Assembly (NCBI RefSeq): GCF_012844225.1
Contig: NZ_JABAGQ010000001.1
Coordinates: 62,001-126,000, forward strand
Length of the DNA: 64,000 nt
Direction of reading: 5' to 3'
From: Rhodococcus sp. 105337
Lineage (GTDB): Bacteria > Actinomycetota > Actinomycetes > Mycobacteriales > Mycobacteriaceae
Position 1 is the first letter of the stretch, and every line of letters starts with the position of its first letter. Made by a program: the position numbers and the translations under genes. The notes under the pieces were generated by a model. It had not been told where the DNA came from, did not search any database, and saw only the letters and a list, made by a program, of their open reading frames with translations. Shown here piece by piece: positions 49,040 to 57,850 of the stretch.

Positions 49040-49480
49040 TCAGCCCGCGTGCTTCTGGACGAGGTCGCCCAGACGGGGCAGAGCCTCGATGACGTGCTTC
49101 TTGGCCGACGGACGCAGCGAGTCGTAGACCCTCTTCACAGCGGTCTTGTCCGAGCCGGCAATCTTGTCGTCGGTCACTCCGAGCAGCGCGTCCGCGACCG
49201 CGTCACCGCGAGCAACGAGGAAGTCGGCGAACGAACCGGCACCGGCGTACTCGATCCAGAACGGCTGGAGCCGCTCGACGAAGTCGGGGAGCAGGCTCTC
49301 GATCGCGCCGGGCACGACCGACGGTCCGACCTTCTTCACTGCGGCGTAGCCGCCCTTGAGGGCGAGGCCCGATGCACCCTTCTTGTCCGACACCTCGGCA
49401 TCGATCAGAGCTTCGACGTCGGCCTTGACCGCCGGGAACTTGTCGGGTCCGAGCAGAGCATCGTGCAGAGCTGCAACCAC
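49040..49480 (-). CDS. DUF6918-type uncharacterised protein
   Basis: Mostly helical soluble protein of 146 residues, rich in Lys/Ala (GYAAVKKVGPSVVPGAIE), without signal peptide or known catalytic motif; family assignment to DUF6918 is from memory and tentative. GTG 49480 is preferred because GGAGG lies eight bases upstream; the GTG two codons earlier leaves only two bases. The open frame beginning at 49612 overlaps menC and is not used. Function unknown. Confidence 0.6.
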   Translation of the reverse strand: MVAALHDALLGPDKFPAVKADVEALIDAEVSDKKGASGLALKGGYAAVKKVGPSVVPGAIESLLPDFVERLQPFWIEYAGAGSFADFLVARGDAVADALLGVTDDKIAGSDKTAVKRVYDSLRPSAKKHVIEALPRLGDLVQKHAG

Positions 49481-49566
49481 TTTCACTGCCTCCGTAAATG
49501 TGACACTTGTGACTGTTGGGACTGGGGGAACGATATACGACTCTGTAGCAGGTACATACTCGGCGT

Positions 49567-50550
49567 TCAGCCCAACAGGGCGCGGCACCGTCGCAGCCGG
49601 TCGAACCACCACTGGGCACGGTCCGGTGCGGCCCGAACCGCGTCGAGCATCCCGGCTTCCGGGACCACCGCTCCGACCGGAAGCACGCCGCCGGACATGC
49701 GTCGCGCGGTCGCGACGTCAGCGGTGAAGAAGCCACCGGTACCGAGTCCGCACGCGAACGGCAGCTGCGGCAACGCGCCCGCCGCGGCGAGTCCGGCGCT
49801 CATTCCGACAGCGGAATCGAGCGCGCTCGAGACGACCACCTCGACGCCGTGAGCTGCGAGTTCGTCGGCCAGGGCCAGCAGCCTGCGCACCCCGCCGAGC
49901 GGAGCAACCTTGACGACCGCGACATCGGCGCCACCGGCACGCACGACGCGCATCGGGTCCTCGGCTCTGCGGATGCTCTCGTCCGCCGCGACACGCACGT
50001 CGGGCAACCGCTTCCGGACGGCGACCAGTTCGGGCACGGTCGCGCAGGGCTGTTCCGCGTATTCGAGCGGCGCATCGACGGTGAGCGCGGTCAGCGCGGT
50101 GACGGCCTCGTCGACCGTCCAGCCGCCGTTGGCGTCCACGCGAACGCGCGGCACCAGTTCACGGACCGCCCGGACCCGAGCAAGATCCTGCGCGAGATCC
50201 TGGCCCGGTTCGGCGACTTTCACCTTCGCCGTGTCGGCGCCGGGGAACCGCGCGAGCACCTCGGGAACGCGGTCCGGATCGACGGCCGGCACTGTCGCGT
50301 TGACCGGGACCACGGACCGGACCGCCGGAGGATGACCGACCCATGCGGATTCGATCGCCGAACGGAGCCAGTGCGCGGCCTCGTCGTCTTCGTATTCCGG
50401 GAACGCCCCGAACTCACCCCAGCCGACGGGTCCGCGCACCAGCAGCACCTCACGCCGGGTGATGCCCCGGAAGCGGACCCGCATGGGCAGCGACACGACG
50501 ACGGCGCTCGCGAGGAGCTCGTCGGCGGACGGCAGGGCCGGATCGATCAC
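49567..50550 (-). CDS. menC: o-Succinylbenzoate synthase
   Basis: Enolase-superfamily dehydratase of 327 residues in menaquinone synthesis. Catalytic Lys109 and Lys111 (KVK), metal ligands Asp139 (VDANGGW), Glu166 (YAEQP) and Asp190 (AADES), and second catalytic Lys214 (VVKVAPLGG) are all in place. GTG 50550 overlaps the stop of the upstream thioesterase by four bases, so the two are made together. Confidence 0.94.
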   Translation of the reverse strand: MIDPALPSADELLASAVVVSLPMRVRFRGITRREVLLVRGPVGWGEFGAFPEYEDDEAAHWLRSAIESAWVGHPPAVRSVVPVNATVPAVDPDRVPEVLARFPGADTAKVKVAEPGQDLAQDLARVRAVRELVPRVRVDANGGWTVDEAVTALTALTVDAPLEYAEQPCATVPELVAVRKRLPDVRVAADESIRRAEDPMRVVRAGGADVAVVKVAPLGGVRRLLALADELAAHGVEVVVSSALDSAVGMSAGLAAAGALPQLPFACGLGTGGFFTADVATARRMSGGVLPVGAVVPEAGMLDAVRAAPDRAQWWFDRLRRCRALLG

Positions 50551-51209
50551 TGCTGGCCGGGCAGAAGCTGGATCATCAGGGCCTCGGAATCGGCGAGGAG
50601 ATTGCCGTCGAGGTCGCGCAGCTCGGCCTTGCAGAATGCCTTTCGGCCCTCTACCCGGTCGACCCATCCGTCGACCACGAGTTCCGTCTCGATCGGCGTG
50701 ATCTTGCGGTAGTTGACGTGGAGATATCCGGTGCGTGCGATGGGCCGTCCGTTGGCGTGGATGACCATGCCGAACAGGTCGTCGAACAGCAGCGGCAGCG
50801 TCCCGCCGTGGGCGGCACCGTTTCCTCCGAGGTGAAAACGGCGGAACATGCCGCGCTCGCGGACGCCGTCCTCGCCGAACTTCTCGATCTTCCACGGCAG
50901 CAGCAGGGCACTGCCGCGGCCGGGAAGCTCGACGTTGAAGCCGGCCGGTGACCGCCCCTCGGGAACCTCGTAGGGCTCGAGGAGGTCGATGAGCGCTTCG
51001 GTCTGTGCGATCGCCCGGTCGATCACGTCGTCCGGGGCGTGGGTCGAGACCATGAGGTCCTGCAGGCGCCGGAACGTGTCGATGAAGGTGCCGTAGTTCG
51101 GGCCCGCCTTCACCGGCTCGTAGACGGGGAAACCTCCGTGGTGCTCGTAGTCGTCGGCTACGTCGTTGCCGTCGACCTCTTCGGTACCTGCGCCGGTCTG
51201 CTCGCTCAT
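50547..51209 (-). CDS. PaaI-like hotdog thioesterase, coupled to menC
   Basis: Protein of 220 residues with a C-terminal hotdog domain (about 90-215): GNGAAHGGTLPLLFDDLFG carries the HGG loop (134-136) and Asp143/Asp144, as in acyl-CoA thioesterases of the PaaI/4HBT group. The first 90 residues are a helical extension. It overlaps menC by four bases and is divergent from menB by 63 bases, so a good inference is hydrolysis of 1,4-dihydroxy-2-naphthoyl-CoA, the MenI step. The ATG at 51209 was chosen. Confidence 0.78.
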   Translation of the reverse strand: MSEQTGAGTEEVDGNDVADDYEHHGGFPVYEPVKAGPNYGTFIDTFRRLQDLMVSTHAPDDVIDRAIAQTEALIDLLEPYEVPEGRSPAGFNVELPGRGSALLLPWKIEKFGEDGVRERGMFRRFHLGGNGAAHGGTLPLLFDDLFGMVIHANGRPIARTGYLHVNYRKITPIETELVVDGWVDRVEGRKAFCKAELRDLDGNLLADSEALMIQLLPGQQ

Positions 51210-51272
51210 GTGATGCACGTTATCCGGCCCACGGTCGCGTCGTACGACGGCCCGGGGCTCTAAGGTGACGAC

Positions 51273-52166
51273 GTGACCTTCGATTCCCAGTTGTGGCGCC
51301 CGGTTCCCGGGTTCGAGAACCTCACCGACATCACCTACCACCGTCATGTCACGCAGGGCACGGTCCGTGTCGCGTTCGACAGGCCGGAGGTGCGCAACGC
51401 CTTCCGGCCGCACACCGTCGACGAGCTCTACCGCGCACTCGATCACGCGCGGATGACGTCGGATGTGGGCGTCGTGCTGCTGACCGGCAACGGCCCGAGC
51501 CCCAAGGACGGTGGATGGGCGTTCTGCTCCGGCGGGGACCAGCGCATCCGTGGGCGCAGCGGATACCAGTACGCGAGCGGCGACACCGCGGACACGGTGG
51601 ACAAGGCCCGCGCGGGCCGGCTCCACATCCTCGAGGTGCAGCGCCTGATCCGGTTCATGCCCAAGGTCGTGATCGCGCTCGTCAACGGCTGGGCCGCGGG
51701 CGGTGGCCACAGCCTGCACGTGACGTGCGACCTGACCCTGGCATCGCGCGAGCACGCCCGCTTCAAGCAGACGGACGCCGACGTCGGCAGCTTCGACGGC
51801 GGCTACGGCAGCGCGTATCTCGCGAAGATGGTGGGACAGAAGTTCGCCCGCGAGATCTTCTTCCTCGGCGACACCTACTCCGCCGACGACATGCATCACA
51901 TGGGCGCGGTGAACCGGGTCGTCGCGCACGACGAACTCGAAAACGTCGCGCTGGAATGGGCCGAGAAGATCAACGGCAAGTCGCCGCAGGCACAGCGCAT
52001 GCTCAAGTACGCGTTCAACCTCTCCGACGACGGCCTGGTCGGCCAGCAACTGTTCGCGGGGGAGGCCACCCGCCTGGCGTACATGACGGACGAGGCCGTC
52101 GAAGGCCGGGACAGCTTCCTCGAGAAGCGGGACCCGGACTGGTCCCCGTACCCCTGGTACTACTAG
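51273..52166 (+). CDS. menB: 1,4-Dihydroxy-2-naphthoyl-CoA synthase
   Basis: Crotonase-family ring-closing enzyme of menaquinone synthesis, 297 residues. Oxyanion-hole stretches FCSGGDQRIRG and NGWAAGGGHSLHVTCD, the VGSFDGGYGSAYLA loop with the Asp expected in the active site, and the C-terminal YPWYY that reaches the neighbouring subunit are seen. GTG 51273 follows TAAGGTGACGAC. Divergent from the thioesterase-menC operon. Confidence 0.96.
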   Translation: MTFDSQLWRPVPGFENLTDITYHRHVTQGTVRVAFDRPEVRNAFRPHTVDELYRALDHARMTSDVGVVLLTGNGPSPKDGGWAFCSGGDQRIRGRSGYQYASGDTADTVDKARAGRLHILEVQRLIRFMPKVVIALVNGWAAGGGHSLHVTCDLTLASREHARFKQTDADVGSFDGGYGSAYLAKMVGQKFAREIFFLGDTYSADDMHHMGAVNRVVAHDELENVALEWAEKINGKSPQAQRMLKYAFNLSDDGLVGQQLFAGEATRLAYMTDEAVEGRDSFLEKRDPDWSPYPWYY

Positions 52167-52225
52167 ATCACTCGGGCGCGGCGCAGTGCTTGCCGGGCAT
52201 CCAGCGGAACGGCGATACTGTCCGA

Positions 52226-52687
52226 GTGGAGTCCAGGGAGCACACGGAGCTCATCGAGATGGTCCGCGCCTGGGACGAATCGATGGTCGACAACGACAGC
52301 CAGGCGATCGGCAGCTTCATGACCGACGACTGGATCATCGTCGGGCCTGACGGCAGCATCGACGGCCGCGAGCGGTTCCTGGAGCTCATAGCCTCGGGCG
52401 ATCTGACGCACGACACAATGACCACTGAGGATCCCATCATCCGTGTCCTCGGGGACAGCGCGATCGTCGTGGCTCGGGGCGTCTCTGCCGGGGCGTACCG
52501 AGGCCGGCCGTTCCGCGAGCACGAGCGCTCCTCCAGCGTCTTCGTCCGCCGCGATGGGCGATGGGCGTGCGCCCTGACTCACCTGTCGAGCATCGCGCCG
52601 GAACCCTCGAGAACGACGCCGACTGAGCTCGCCCTTCGGCGAAAGCGGTTCCGAGCGGGAAGCCGCAAGGACGGCCGGACCAGGTAG
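52226..52687 (+). CDS. NTF2-like/SnoaL-type protein
   Basis: Small protein of 153 residues with the cone fold seen in DUF4440/SnoaL-like proteins: long N-terminal helix, SFMTDDWIIVGPDGSIDGRERFL, and a final WACALTHLSSIA strand. Such proteins act as small-molecule isomerases, binding proteins or enzymes, so no function can be given. GTG 52226 was chosen. A somewhat lower GC content and rare ATA and AAC-rich stretches suggest a recent arrival. It follows menB by 59 bases. Confidence 0.65.
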   Translation: MESREHTELIEMVRAWDESMVDNDSQAIGSFMTDDWIIVGPDGSIDGRERFLELIASGDLTHDTMTTEDPIIRVLGDSAIVVARGVSAGAYRGRPFREHERSSSVFVRRDGRWACALTHLSSIAPEPSRTTPTELALRRKRFRAGSRKDGRTR

Positions 52688-52691
52688 CAAG

Positions 52692-52735
52692 ACGCGAGGC
52701 GGGCACTCCCTGTTCGGGAAGTGCCCGCCTCGCGT
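52692..52735. terminator. Convergent hairpin after the NTF2-like gene and DUF4193 gene
   Basis: A 16-base perfect stem: ACGCGAGGCGGGCACT (52692-52707) with its complement at 52720-52735. On the plus strand it is followed by TCGTTGCC. It lies between convergent genes and likely serves both. Confidence 0.75.
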
Positions 52736-52759
52736 TCGTTGCCGGGGAGCGTTACGCGG

Positions 52760-53038
52760 TCAAGCGCAATCGCGGCAGTACTCGCCGGAGCCGGAAGCCT
52801 TCCGGCTGTAGTGCTGGACGAGGAAGCAGCTCATGCAGGTGAACTCGTCGGACTGCTTGGGCAGGACGCGGACGGTCAGTTCCTCGCCCGACAGGTCGGC
52901 TCCGGGCAGATCCAGCGACTCGAGGATCTCGGCCTCGTCCGCGTCGGCCTTCTGGGTCGGCGTCAGCGCAAGTTCGTCCAGAGCAGTTTCGGCACCGAGG
53001 ACGTCGGTGGTGCGGGGGGCGTCGTAATCGGTCTTCAT
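52760..53038 (-). CDS. DUF4193-family protein with zinc-ribbon-like C-terminus
   Basis: Protein of 92 residues typical of actinobacteria. The acidic N-terminal region (YDAPRTTDVLGAETALDEL) is followed by a C-terminal cysteine cluster CMSCFLVQH and YCRDC, four cysteines likely to bind zinc. Function unknown. The ATG at 53038 follows GGAGAAC; the longer frame above runs into noncoding sequence. Confidence 0.8.
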   Translation of the reverse strand: MKTDYDAPRTTDVLGAETALDELALTPTQKADADEAEILESLDLPGADLSGEELTVRVLPKQSDEFTCMSCFLVQHYSRKASGSGEYCRDCA

Positions 53039-53311
53039 GGCTGTTCTCCTGGGGTCGTCCCGGTAACGGTCGTGGCGTGCGGCTTGCTCTGCCGAGCCGT
53101 GTAGGCACTGCGCTGCACCTGCCGGACATGATGTCCCGTTTGTCGGTTCGCCAAACACGCCCCCCGCGTTACCGCCGAAAGGTGTGCCGTCGGGCACACT
53201 CCGGGCCGCGGCCGACAGTTGGTCCCGGCGGGCCGGCCGTACGATCGGCGGAGGCGGTCGCGCACGATCCCGATCGGCGAAGACGAAGCACCATCACCGG
53301 AAGGCCTCGAC

Positions 53312-53728
53312 GTGGAGATACTGAGCAGTCGCACGATCCTGCGGCCTCGCGACTACGAGGCGGCGCTGGAGTTCTACGGCGGGAAACTCCGTCTCGCGAT
53401 CGCGCGGGAGTACCCCGCCGGCACTGTCTACTTCGCCGGTCAGTCGCTGATCGAGATCGCCGCCCACGGACGCGGAGATGCGGACCAGACGTTCCAGGGT
53501 GCGCTGTGGCTCCAGGTCCGCGACGTGTACGAGTGCGAGGCCGAACTCGCCCTCGCCGGGGTGCCGATCGTGCGTGAAGCGCGGCAGGAGCCGTGGGGCC
53601 TGCACGAGTTGTGGGTCGCGGATCCGGACGGAGTCCCCATCGTGCTCGTGCAGATCCCTGACGATCATCCGCTCCGGCGCGACAGCCGGACCCCCTCAAC
53701 CGGCCGGTCAAACCCCTCCGGCAAGTGA
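53312..53728 (+). CDS. VOC-superfamily (glyoxalase/dioxygenase fold) protein
   Basis: Protein of 138 residues with the paired beta-alpha-beta-beta-beta modules of the VOC superfamily (DYEAALEFYGGKLRLAI, then GLHELWVADPDGVPIVLVQ with the conserved Asp-Pro-Asp-Gly). Could be a metal-dependent lyase, dioxygenase or resistance protein. GTG 53312 has GGAAGG upstream and precedes the usual start of the fold. A VOC gene (Rv0546c) lies at the same place next to pitA in M. tuberculosis. Confidence 0.75.
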   Translation: MEILSSRTILRPRDYEAALEFYGGKLRLAIAREYPAGTVYFAGQSLIEIAAHGRGDADQTFQGALWLQVRDVYECEAELALAGVPIVREARQEPWGLHELWVADPDGVPIVLVQIPDDHPLRRDSRTPSTGRSNPSGK

Positions 53729-53847
53729 TCTTCACCACACCGGGGAACCGGCGGCGCCGCTCCCTGCACGTGGAGGCTTGCAGGGTGTCCGCGTTCACCT
53801 GAGCGTCGCTGTACTTTCCCCTGTCCGCTACCCCAGAATGGGAAGAC

Positions 53848-55029
53848 GTGACCGCAGAGTTCGTTGTCCTACTGGTAGTGGTCGTCACTGCCCTCGCATT
53901 CGATTTCACGAACGGCTTCCACGACACCGGCAACGCAATGGCCACGTCCATCGCCACCGGAGCGTTGAAGCCGAAGGCGGCCGTCGCACTGTCGGCGGTC
54001 CTCAATCTGATCGGTGCGTTCCTCTCCGTCGAAGTCGCGGCCACCGTCGCCAAAGGCGTCGTCGACCTCGGTACCGTCGGCGGTGAGGACCTTCTGCTGA
54101 TCGTCTTCGCCGGCCTTGTCGGCGGCATCCTGTGGAACATCGCGACGTGGCTGTTCGGCCTTCCGTCCAGTTCCTCGCACGCCCTGTTCGGCGGCCTGGT
54201 GGGTGCGGCGCTCGCCTCCATCGGCGTCAACGGCGTGGTGTGGGACGGCGTTCTCGGCAAGGTGCTCCTGCCCGCTCTGCTCGCTCCCGTCATCGCAGCC
54301 CTCGTCGCCACCGTCGGCACGTGGTCGATGCGCCGCCTGACCCGCGACATCTCCGAAGAGCGTCGCGACCGCGGATTCCGGCTGGGTCAGATCGGCACCG
54401 CGTCGCTCCTCTCGCTGGCGCACGGCACCAACGACGCCCAGAAGACGATGGGCGTGATCTTCCTGGCCCTCGTCGCTCACGGCAGCATCACCGCGGACAC
54501 CGAGATGCCGTTCTGGGTGAAGTTCGCCTGCGCGGTCGCCATCGCACTGGGCACCTACCTCGGCGGCTGGCGCATCATCCGGACCCTCGGCAAGGGCCTC
54601 GTCGAGATCGCGCCGACCCAGGGACTTGCCGCGGAGTCGTCGTCTGCGGCAATCATTCTGACCTCGAGCCACTTCGGGCTTCCACTGTCCACCACGCACG
54701 TCGCGACCGGCTCGATCCTCGGCACCGGACTCGGCACCAAGGGCGCCGAAGTGCGCTGGGGTGTCGCCGGCCGCATGGTCGTCGCATGGCTGATCACGCT
54801 TCCGAGCGCCGCGCTCGTCGGTGCACTGTGCTGGGCGCTCGCACACATGATCGGGGGCCTGGGAGGCGTCCTGTTCGTCTTCACCCTCCTGTGCGGACTG
54901 TCGCTCTTCATGTGGCTGCGGTCGCGCAAGGAGCCGGTCGATGCCTCCAACGTGACGGCAGAATGGGACGGGTCGCTGGTCCCCGCCGCAACCACCCCTG
55001 AACCCGTCGTCCAGGAAGGCCGCCCGTGA
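53848..55029 (+). CDS. pitA: Low-affinity inorganic phosphate transporter
   Basis: PiT-family symporter of 393 residues, about ten membrane spans. The two repeated signatures are clear: FDFTNGFHDTGNAMATSIATG near the N-terminus and SLAHGTNDAQKTMGVI in the middle, plus GLPLSTTHVATGSILG. It takes up phosphate as metal-phosphate with protons. GTG 53848 is the start. It overlaps the following small membrane gene by four bases. Confidence 0.93.
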   Translation: MTAEFVVLLVVVVTALAFDFTNGFHDTGNAMATSIATGALKPKAAVALSAVLNLIGAFLSVEVAATVAKGVVDLGTVGGEDLLLIVFAGLVGGILWNIATWLFGLPSSSSHALFGGLVGAALASIGVNGVVWDGVLGKVLLPALLAPVIAALVATVGTWSMRRLTRDISEERRDRGFRLGQIGTASLLSLAHGTNDAQKTMGVIFLALVAHGSITADTEMPFWVKFACAVAIALGTYLGGWRIIRTLGKGLVEIAPTQGLAAESSSAAIILTSSHFGLPLSTTHVATGSILGTGLGTKGAEVRWGVAGRMVVAWLITLPSAALVGALCWALAHMIGGLGGVLFVFTLLCGLSLFMWLRSRKEPVDASNVTAEWDGSLVPAATTPEPVVQEGRP

Positions 55030-55289
55030 ATCTGCTGACCCACACCTTGGATTCCCTGTGGCAGGTCGTGCTCGTCGGCTTGTTCCTCGGAGCCGGTCTG
55101 CCCTCGCTCTTCGCACTCGGCGTCCGCTCCCTGCACGCGGGTCGTTCGTCGAGCGAGAGCGCACTGCAGCCCCTCGGCGTCGCCGGAGCGGTCGTGTGTT
55201 TCGCTGTCGTCGCCATCGCGGTACTCTGCGGAATCCTGCTCCTGACCGCAGACTTCTTGTCGGGCACCTTCGGTATCCACGTTTTCTGA
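55026..55289 (+). CDS. Small two-helix membrane protein coupled to pitA
   Basis: Protein of 87 residues with two hydrophobic segments (about 13-33 and 50-75) and a short loop containing HAGRSSSESAL. The GTG overlaps the pitA stop by four bases. A homologue (Rv0544c) lies between pitA and the DUF3349 gene in M. tuberculosis. Function unknown; partner to PitA is an inference from coupling. Confidence 0.72.
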   Translation: MNLLTHTLDSLWQVVLVGLFLGAGLPSLFALGVRSLHAGRSSSESALQPLGVAGAVVCFAVVAIAVLCGILLLTADFLSGTFGIHVF

Positions 55290-55357
55290 CATCGCGTTTT
55301 CCCGACATCGCGTTTTCCGACACCGAGTTTCCGACATCGCGTTCCCGCATCGCAGGT
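55286..55357. repeat. Imperfect tandem repeat, unit about 15 bases
   Basis: Four to five degenerate copies of CCGACATCGCGTTTT (at about 55286, 55302, 55317, 55331 and 55345) begin at the stop codon of the small membrane gene and run into the gap before the DUF3349 gene. Copies vary from 13 to 16 bases. No secondary structure of note. Confidence 0.7.
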
Positions 55358-55450
55358 TTCGGCTGGAAGGAGTGCAGTGACCTCGAACCCGGTCCTCACA
55401 CATCGTGTCCGGTCCCGTGTGCTGTGCGGCCGCGTGCCGAGCAGGTCCAG

Positions 55451-55750
55451 ATGATTCTTCCGCCGATCCTCACCTCCATCGTGGAGTGGCTCCGTGCGGG
55501 CTACCCGGACGGGGTTCCCGAGCAGGACTACGTGCCGCTTTTCGCGCTGCTGTCCCGCCGGCTGTCCGAGGAAGAGGTCGATCAGGTGGCCGGCAGGCTC
55601 GTCGACGACGGGGATCTCCCGATCGACAAGACGGACATCGCCGTTCTCATCACCAAGATCACGAACGAGATGCCGTCCGACCGCGACATCGATCGGGTGC
55701 ACCGGCACCTGGGCACCGGCAACTGGGACCGGACGGACCACGACCTGTGA
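55451..55750 (+). CDS. DUF3349-family protein
   Basis: Small helical protein of 99 residues (ILPPILTSIVEWLRAGYPDG at the N-terminus, then a second helical repeat with DIAVLITKITNEMPSDRDI). Structures of mycobacterial homologues (Rv0543c family) are known but the function is not. The ATG at 55451 is preferred; longer frames cross the repeat. Its place between pitA and menE is conserved with M. tuberculosis. Confidence 0.85.
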   Translation: MILPPILTSIVEWLRAGYPDGVPEQDYVPLFALLSRRLSEEEVDQVAGRLVDDGDLPIDKTDIAVLITKITNEMPSDRDIDRVHRHLGTGNWDRTDHDL

Positions 55751-55763
55751 CCGCCTCCCGCGC

Positions 55764-56912
55764 ATGACCGCCCTGCTGACCACGCTCGCCGTCCCCTCGG
55801 GGGATGCCGTCCGCGCTCTTGTCCCGACTCTGCAACGGCTTCTCGACGGAAGCGCTCCCCCGCTGCTGCCGGTTCCCGCCGGAGACGCACGCGAGACCCG
55901 GCGGCTCACCGACGCGCTCCGGCCCGGCGATCCGATCGACGAGCGGATCGGTCTCGTGGTGGCCACGTCGGGCACGACGGGAGTGCCGAAGGGCGCTCAA
56001 CTCACCGCGGCCGCATTGCGTGCGAGCGGCGAGGCGACCTACGACCGCCTCGGTGGTCCCGGCTCGTGGTTGCTGGCCCTACCCGCGCATCACATCGCGG
56101 GCATGCAGGTACTGCTCCGCAGCGTGCTGTCGGAAACCGAGCCGTCCGTCGTCGACGTCTCGCACGGGTTCGATCCGGGGCGGCTTCCCGAGGCGGTCGC
56201 GGCGATGTCCGGTCCGCGGCGCTACACCTCACTCGTTCCGACCCAGCTGATCAAGGCTCTCGACCATCCCGGTGCGCGGGCAGCCCTCGCGGAACTCGAC
56301 TCGATCCTGCTCGGCGGCGCCGCCGCCCCCGCCTCGGTGCTGCGGCGTGCAGCCGACGCCGGACTGAAGGTCGTGCGGACGTACGGGATGAGTGAGACGT
56401 GCGGCGGCTGCGTGTACGACGGTGTCGCTCTCCCCGGCGTGCGGGTGCGTGTCGGTGAGGATTCGCGGGTCTGGCTCGGCGGCGCGACCCTCGCGTCCGG
56501 CTATCGCGGGCTGCCCGACCATCCCGCCTTCGCGGAGGCGGGATGGTTCCGGACGGACGACGCGGGAGTGCTCGACGGCGGAGTGCTCCGGGTGCTCGGC
56601 CGGCTCGACGAGGCCATCTCGACCGGTGGGCTCACCGTCGTGCCGCAGGTCGTCGAAGCCGTGCTGACCGAACATCCTTCGGTGCGGGAGGTTGCGGTCA
56701 TCGGTCTCCCCGACGAGCGGCTCGGACAGCGGGTGACCGCGATCGTCGTCGCCGCGGACGGTGCGGTTCCCACCCTGGACGCACTGCGCGCACACACCGC
56801 GGCGTCACTCGACATCACCGCGGCGCCGCGGGAACTGCACGTCGTCGAGTCGCTGCCCGTGCGGGGTCCGGGCAAGGTCGATCGTCGCGCGCTCGTCGCC
56901 CGGTTTTCGTAG
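55764..56912 (+). CDS. menE: o-Succinylbenzoate-CoA ligase
   Basis: Adenylate-forming enzyme of 382 residues that activates o-succinylbenzoate for menaquinone synthesis. P-loop TSGTTGVPKG at 68-77, YGMSETCGGCVYDG, the hinge-side WFRTDDAG and LGRLDEAISTGG, and C-terminal GPGKVDRRAL with the catalytic lysine. Shorter than free acyl-CoA ligases, as usual for actinobacterial MenE. The ATG at 55764 is 13 bases after the DUF3349 stop. Confidence 0.94.
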   Translation: MTALLTTLAVPSGDAVRALVPTLQRLLDGSAPPLLPVPAGDARETRRLTDALRPGDPIDERIGLVVATSGTTGVPKGAQLTAAALRASGEATYDRLGGPGSWLLALPAHHIAGMQVLLRSVLSETEPSVVDVSHGFDPGRLPEAVAAMSGPRRYTSLVPTQLIKALDHPGARAALAELDSILLGGAAAPASVLRRAADAGLKVVRTYGMSETCGGCVYDGVALPGVRVRVGEDSRVWLGGATLASGYRGLPDHPAFAEAGWFRTDDAGVLDGGVLRVLGRLDEAISTGGLTVVPQVVEAVLTEHPSVREVAVIGLPDERLGQRVTAIVVAADGAVPTLDALRAHTAASLDITAAPRELHVVESLPVRGPGKVDRRALVARFS

Positions 56913-56975
56913 CGCCCTTCGCAGCCGCGCGACGGGGCGTGAGAACCGGCGTCGCGAAGGTGCGAAGATCGAAGC

Positions 56976-57845
56976 ATGGCAACCGCTGGTCACTGGATCG
57001 AAGGCGCACGTCCGCGCACACTCCCCAACGCGATCGCTCCCGTCCTTGCAGGCACGGGGGCGGCCGCAGCGCTCGGTGAGGCGGTGTGGTGGAAGGCCCT
57101 CCTCGCGCTCGTCGTGGCACTCGCATTCGTGATCGGCGTCAACTTCGCGAACGACTACTCCGACGGTGTGCGCGGGACGGACGACGACCGTGTCGGCCCG
57201 GTGCGACTCGTCGGGTCGGGGCTCGTCGCCCCCGCGCTGGTCAAACGTGCGGCGTTCGTCTGCTTCGGAATCGGCGCGGTAGCCGGCATCGCACTGGCGC
57301 TGACGAGTGCATGGTGGCTGATCGTCGTCGGGGCGCTGTGCATCGCGGGCGCGTGGTTCTACACCGGCGGCCGCACCCCGTACGGCTACAACGGTCTCGG
57401 CGAAGTTGCCGTGTTCGTGTTCTTCGGTCTCGTTGCGGTGCTGGGTACGCAATTCGTGCAGGCGGGCCGCGTCGACTGGGCAGGACTCGCGTGCGCGGTG
57501 GCCGTCGGATCGTTCTCGAGCGCCGTCCTGGTGTCGAACAATCTCCGCGACATCCCGACCGATACCGTCACCGGAAAACGCACCCTCGCGGTCCGTCTGG
57601 GCGACCGCCGGACCCGAATCCTGCACCTCGTTCTCGTCACGGTGCCGTTCGTGTTGTCGGTGGCGCTCGTCGCGGCGACGCCGTGGGCGGCGGCCGGGTT
57701 GCTCGCGGCCCCGTTCGCCGTGCGCGCGAACGCGCCGGTCCGGTCCGGAGCCTCGGGGCTCGCTCTCGTTCCGGCACTGCGCGACTCGGGGCTGGCGATG
57801 CTGGTGTGGGCGGCCGCGACAGGTCTGGCACTGGCCTTCGGCTGA
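56976..57845 (+). CDS. menA: 1,4-Dihydroxy-2-naphthoate polyprenyltransferase
   Basis: UbiA-family membrane prenyltransferase of 289 residues with about eight or nine spans. First aspartate-rich motif [11 protein letters not shown] at 59-69 and second [19 protein letters not shown] bind Mg-prenyl diphosphate. It attaches the polyprenyl chain (probably from GrcC) to the naphthoate ring. Same strand and 63 bases after menE. Confidence 0.95.
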   Translation: MATAGHWIEGARPRTLPNAIAPVLAGTGAAAALGEAVWWKALLALVVALAFVIGVNFANDYSDGVRGTDDDRVGPVRLVGSGLVAPALVKRAAFVCFGIGAVAGIALALTSAWWLIVVGALCIAGAWFYTGGRTPYGYNGLGEVAVFVFFGLVAVLGTQFVQAGRVDWAGLACAVAVGSFSSAVLVSNNLRDIPTDTVTGKRTLAVRLGDRRTRILHLVLVTVPFVLSVALVAATPWAAAGLLAAPFAVRANAPVRSGASGLALVPALRDSGLAMLVWAAATGLALAFG

Positions 57846-57850
57846 GTCGT

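Noticed and set aside
55026-55403. Minus-strand repeat-coding frame across the 15-base array
   Set aside because: Runs antisense to pitA and the small membrane gene; apparent repeats in the protein only reflect the DNA repeat.
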